From Candidatus Aciduliprofundum sp. JdFR-45 (GTDB taxonomy: Archaea; Thermoplasmatota; Thermoplasmata; Thermoplasmatales; JdFR-45), in NCBI GenBank assembly GCA_002011395.1, contig MTNG01000065.1, positions 1 through 8,387 of the forward strand: a stretch of DNA of 8,387 bases, written 5' to 3'. The position numbers were made by a program, and so were the translations under genes. Below, in pieces: positions 6,142-8,387 of the stretch. Below the pieces are notes generated by a model. That model was not told the origin of the DNA. It made no database searches and worked only from the letters and a program-made list of their open reading frames with translations. The stretch's first letter is position 1. Each line of letters opens with the position of its first letter.

Positions 6142-6159
6142 TAATGTTGTTTTGTCAAA

Positions 6160-6543
6160 TTAGATGGTTGGTGCAGGCGCCCCTCCAACTTCCGCCAAAC
6201 TGAGACCTGCCGTGAAATTGCCCAGAGCGGCCTGTGCCTTGGGACCGTTAGCGGTTGCAGAGACGTATGTTCCATTCGGCGCTGCCTGTATTTGAACGGT
6301 GAATGATTCCTTCGGCCTTGTAAAGTAGTATATCAGCAGAATCAGTATCCCTATCAGGAATATGCACAAAATCACCAGCAATATAAGCACCAGCGTGTTG
6401 TATATCCGTCCGCCCTCTGCCATGAATATCTGACCGGGTATATCCTGCTTCACCTGCAGACCCTGTGCCATGGCCGCAGCCCTTGCCCTCTGAGAGACCT
6501 GCTGGGGTGTTTCCTTAACTATACCGCTCCACGCCGCCACCAT
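6160..6543 (-). CDS. Small single-helix membrane protein of unknown function
   Basis: I do not recognise this 127-residue protein. It has a 48-residue N-terminal region with several basic residues and Gln/Ala-rich stretches, one long hydrophobic segment at about 49-74, and a C-terminal domain of about 50 residues rich in Ala, Gly and Thr that ends in a Pro/Ala tail. More positive charge before the helix suggests N-inside, C-outside. The outer part holds two N-glycosylation sequons, N90-G-T and N109-F-T, which agrees with that topology. There is no signal peptide or lipobox. The ATG at 6543 has GGAGAT at 6549-6554 and a TATA box at 6580-6587, so it is expressed from a short leader; the frame upstream of it runs through the promoter and is not coding. 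It is divergent from rfcS across about 120 bases. Confidence 0.8.
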   Translation of the reverse strand: MVAAWSGIVKETPQQVSQRARAAAMAQGLQVKQDIPGQIFMAEGGRIYNTLVLILLVILCIFLIGILILLIYYFTRPKESFTVQIQAAPNGTYVSATANGPKAQAALGNFTAGLSLAEVGGAPAPTI

Positions 6544-6548
6544 CAGGC

Positions 6549-6554
6549 ATCTCC
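6549..6554 (-). promoter_or_regulatory. Shine-Dalgarno of the small membrane protein
   Basis: GGAGAT, five bases before the ATG at 6543. It decides this start over the upstream in-frame codons, which lie before the predicted transcription start near 6557. Confidence 0.6.
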
Positions 6555-6579
6555 TCAATTGAAGATATACCGCAAAACC

Positions 6580-6587
6580 TATATATA
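6580..6587 (-). promoter_or_regulatory. TATA box of the small membrane protein
   Basis: TATATATA on the minus strand, about 27 bases before the expected transcription start near 6557. It is the cleanest TATA match in the window and suggests a fairly strong promoter. Confidence 0.65.
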
Positions 6588-6636
6588 CATTTTGCCATTT
6601 GCACACCCATACAAACTATATACCACCGGAACAACC

Positions 6637-6643
6637 TTTTTAT
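6637..6643 (+). promoter_or_regulatory. TATA box of rfcS
   Basis: TTTTTAT centred about 24 bases before the ATG at 6664, fitting a leaderless message. A second candidate, CTATATA at 6616-6622, would give a leader of roughly 20 bases. Both lie in the divergent promoter region shared with the small membrane protein. Confidence 0.55.
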
Positions 6644-6663
6644 CCAAACACCGCGATGGGGCG

Positions 6664-7647
6664 ATGGGATGGGAAATGGAGGACATCTGGGTTGAGAAGT
6701 ACAGGCCCGCCACGCTGGACGACGTCGTGGGACAGCCCGACATCGTGGAGCGGCTCAAGGCCTATGTCAAAGCGCGCAACATCCCCCACATGCTCTTCGC
6801 CGGGCCGCCCGGAACGGGAAAGACAACGTGTGCCATAGCCCTCGCCCGCGAACTGTTCGGGGATAACTGGAAGGCGAGTTTTCACGAGCTCAACGCGAGC
6901 GACGAGAGGGGCATAGACGTGGTGAGGACGCAGATAAAGGAGTACGCGAGGACAGCACCCGCCAACGACGTCGGCTTCAAGATAATCTTTCTGGACGAGG
7001 CCGACTCGCTCACCTCCGAGGCGCAGGCGGCCCTGAGGAGGACCATGGAGAAGTTCTCCCGGACGTGCAGGTTCATACTCTCTTGCAACTACTCTTCCAA
7101 GATCATAGACCCCATCCAGTCCAGATGCGCAATTTTCAGATTCAGAGCGCTGACGGATGTGGACGTCAAGGACCGCCTGAGGCACATAGCCGAGAGGGAG
7201 GGGCGCGAGGTCACCGAGGAGGCGCTCAACGCCATAGCGTACCTGGCATCCGGAGACATGAGAAAGGCCATAAACTTCCTTCAGATGGCCGCCGCCATAT
7301 CAGACAAAATCACCGAGGACGCCGTGTACCAGGCAACGGGCGTGGCGAAGAGGGAGGAGGTCATCGGCATGCTCAAGCACGTCCTCTCAGGGGACTTCCT
7401 GAAGGCCAGAAGCATTCTGGACAGGATGATCGTTGAACTCGGCCTCTCGGCGGAGGACATCGTTAAGCAGGTTCATCGCGCCATCTACGACCTGCCTATA
7501 GACGACAGGCACAAGGTGGAACTCATAGACAGGACGGGCGAGATAGAGTTCAGAATAGTTGAGGGGGCAAACGAGAGGATACAGCTGGACGCGCTCCTCG
7601 CACACTTCTACTTCGTGGGCAAGCGGATGGAGGATCAGAGCACGTAG
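6664..7647 (+). CDS. rfcS: Replication factor C small subunit (clamp loader ATPase)
   Basis: AAA+ ATPase that, with RfcL, loads the PCNA sliding clamp onto primed DNA for replication and repair. The protein has 327 residues, normal for archaeal RfcS. In order: the RFC-box start EDIWVEKYRP, Walker A GPPGTGKT at 47-54, Walker B IIFLDEAD at 107-114, sensor 1 around N142 (LSCNYS), the SRC motif with arginine finger R154 (IQSRC), sensor 2 R200 in GDMRKAINFLQ, then the helical C-terminal collar. Many archaeal rfcS genes carry inteins near Walker A; this one does not. The ATG at 6664 fits the TATA box spacing; the ATG at 6676 (MEDIWVEKYRP) is a close alternative, four residues shorter. The last 13 bases overlap the leuS 3' end on the other strand. 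Confidence 0.96.
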   Translation: MGWEMEDIWVEKYRPATLDDVVGQPDIVERLKAYVKARNIPHMLFAGPPGTGKTTCAIALARELFGDNWKASFHELNASDERGIDVVRTQIKEYARTAPANDVGFKIIFLDEADSLTSEAQAALRRTMEKFSRTCRFILSCNYSSKIIDPIQSRCAIFRFRALTDVDVKDRLRHIAEREGREVTEEALNAIAYLASGDMRKAINFLQMAAAISDKITEDAVYQATGVAKREEVIGMLKHVLSGDFLKARSILDRMIVELGLSAEDIVKQVHRAIYDLPIDDRHKVELIDRTGEIEFRIVEGANERIQLDALLAHFYFVGKRMEDQST

Positions 7648-8387
7648 ACCCCCGGGCGCGTGGGCATGGCCACCTTTCTCTTCCCGCCCGGGTCCTCCGG
7701 CGGGTTTATTCTGATCTCCGCGCCCAGCACCCTGGACAGGTACTCCCTCGCCTCCTCCAGCACCCGGGCCTCGTCCACGGGCACGTAGCCGGCGTGCAAC
7801 CGGTCTTTGAAGACCGTCTTCAGGAACTTCGCCGCTTCCTTTGCGCGTTCAGGCATCTCGCGCGACATCTCCTTCATGGCGGCTCCGAAATCACCCGTTC
7901 TCGCCGCGATCTCCAGAGCGCGGTACTTCCACTCATCCGCCGTGTATATATATATCTCCCTCGGCTCTATTCCGGTGACGTTCAGTATGTTCCTGATGTC
8001 CTCTATCAGCGAATCTATGAACTCCTCCTCCCTCTCCAGAAGCGGGTCTATGGCGTCCTCCCTGACGACCGGAAACTCCTCAACCGAGACGTAGGTGTCG
8101 TGGGCCATGTGCCACAGCTCCTCGCAGGTGTGCGGTATTATGGGCGCCATGGCCCTCACCCAGTCCTCCCAGACGTGCGCCATCACGCCAACGGCGCTTT
8201 TTCCGGTCCTCTCCTCGTACCTCTTCACATCGTTCAGCAGGTAGAAGATCATGTGAAGCACCACATCCCTGAAGCGCATCCTCTCGTAGCCGTCCACCGC
8301 CGCCCGCAGGTGCGAGTAAAACCGCGATAGGAACCACCTCTCCATCCTCCCCACGGGGTGCGGCTCCGCATCTATGGCATGCCACAC
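7635..8387 (-). CDS. leuS: Leucyl-tRNA synthetase, C-terminal part (5' end beyond window)
   Basis: Class I aminoacyl-tRNA synthetase that charges tRNA-Leu. Only the last 250 residues are in the window, out of about 900-950 for archaeal LeuRS; the catalytic and editing domains lie beyond the right edge. What is seen is the anticodon-binding helical domain (RWFLSRFYSHLRAA, FYLLNDVKRYEER, APIIPHTCEELW at 81-92) and then the archaeal C-terminal extension ending in AMPTRPGVYVL. The helical domain is shared with IleRS and ValRS, but the LLNDVKRY helix and the closing tail fit the archaeal LeuRS type best. The frame begins before the edge, so the first codon in the window is not a real start. The stop TGA (7635-7637) lies inside the final codons of rfcS. 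Confidence 0.87.
   Translation of the reverse strand: MWHAIDAEPHPVGRMERWFLSRFYSHLRAAVDGYERMRFRDVVLHMIFYLLNDVKRYEERTGKSAVGVMAHVWEDWVRAMAPIIPHTCEELWHMAHDTYVSVEEFPVVREDAIDPLLEREEEFIDSLIEDIRNILNVTGIEPREIYIYTADEWKYRALEIAARTGDFGAAMKEMSREMPERAKEAAKFLKTVFKDRLHAGYVPVDEARVLEEAREYLSRVLGAEIRINPPEDPGGKRKVAMPTRPGVYVL

Noticed and set aside
5530..6144. 204-codon plus-strand frame across nadM and tRNA-Phe
   Set aside because: It runs through a tRNA gene and lies antisense to nadM, so it is not a plausible protein gene.
6559..6663. 35-residue N-terminal extension of RfcS
   Set aside because: It covers both promoters' TATA boxes and precedes the conserved EDIWVEKYRP start of the family.
6800..6840. Possible intein at the Walker A site of rfcS
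   Set aside because: GPPGTGKTT continues directly into CAIALARELFG, so no insertion is present.
7945..7955. TATATATATAT run inside leuS
   Set aside because: It encodes Ile-Tyr-Ile-Tyr in frame; no start codon or gene lies at a promoter-like distance, so it is most likely just coding sequence.

Overview
The window looks like a chromosomal segment of an archaeon, most likely a euryarchaeal (Thermoplasmatota- or Thermococci-like) lineage. Reasons: it has an archaeal clamp-loader small subunit (RfcS), an archaeal-type NadM adenylyltransferase, an archaeal-type leucyl-tRNA synthetase C-terminus, and AT-rich TATA boxes placed about 24-29 bases before start codons or RNA ends in otherwise GC-rich DNA. 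Frequent ATA and AGG/AGA codons and a Thermococcus-style hydrogenase operon suggest a thermophile. The species cannot be named from the sequence alone.

Layout. Positions 1-3231 (minus strand) hold hydB-hydG-hydD-hydA, a cytosolic NAD(P)-linked group 3b [NiFe] hydrogenase / sulfhydrogenase. The four genes overlap by stop/start quartets (GTGA, ATGA, ATGA), and hydA runs off the left edge after 211 codons. Upstream on the same strand are a class III PLP aminotransferase (3307-4647), a six-helix membrane protein of unknown function (4717-5361, possibly to 5412), nadM (5440-5955) and a tRNA-Phe(GAA) gene (6001-6073, CCA encoded at 5998-6000). Next comes a 127-residue single-helix membrane protein (6160-6543). 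It is divergent from rfcS (6664-7647, plus strand). RfcS meets the 3' end of leuS (minus strand, entering from the right edge) tail to tail with a 13-base coding overlap.

How the genes work together. HydA and HydD form the catalytic Ni-Fe pair, HydB carries electrons through Fe-S clusters, and HydG is the flavin subunit that exchanges electrons with NAD(P)H. NadM makes NAD+, the precursor of that cofactor, but it has its own promoter, so a shared regulon is only a speculation. The other genes are information-processing or housekeeping genes (tRNA-Phe, RfcS, LeuRS) or unknown membrane proteins. Each transcription unit seems to have its own TATA box. hydB, nadM and rfcS look leaderless, while the aminotransferase and the two membrane proteins have short leaders with a Shine-Dalgarno sequence (weak for the six-helix protein).

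I see no mobile element, CRISPR array or defence system, and no clear evidence of a new multi-gene system. The most open questions are the two unknown membrane proteins, the dyad in the tRNA-Phe promoter, the rfcS/leuS overlap and the hydrogenase variant.
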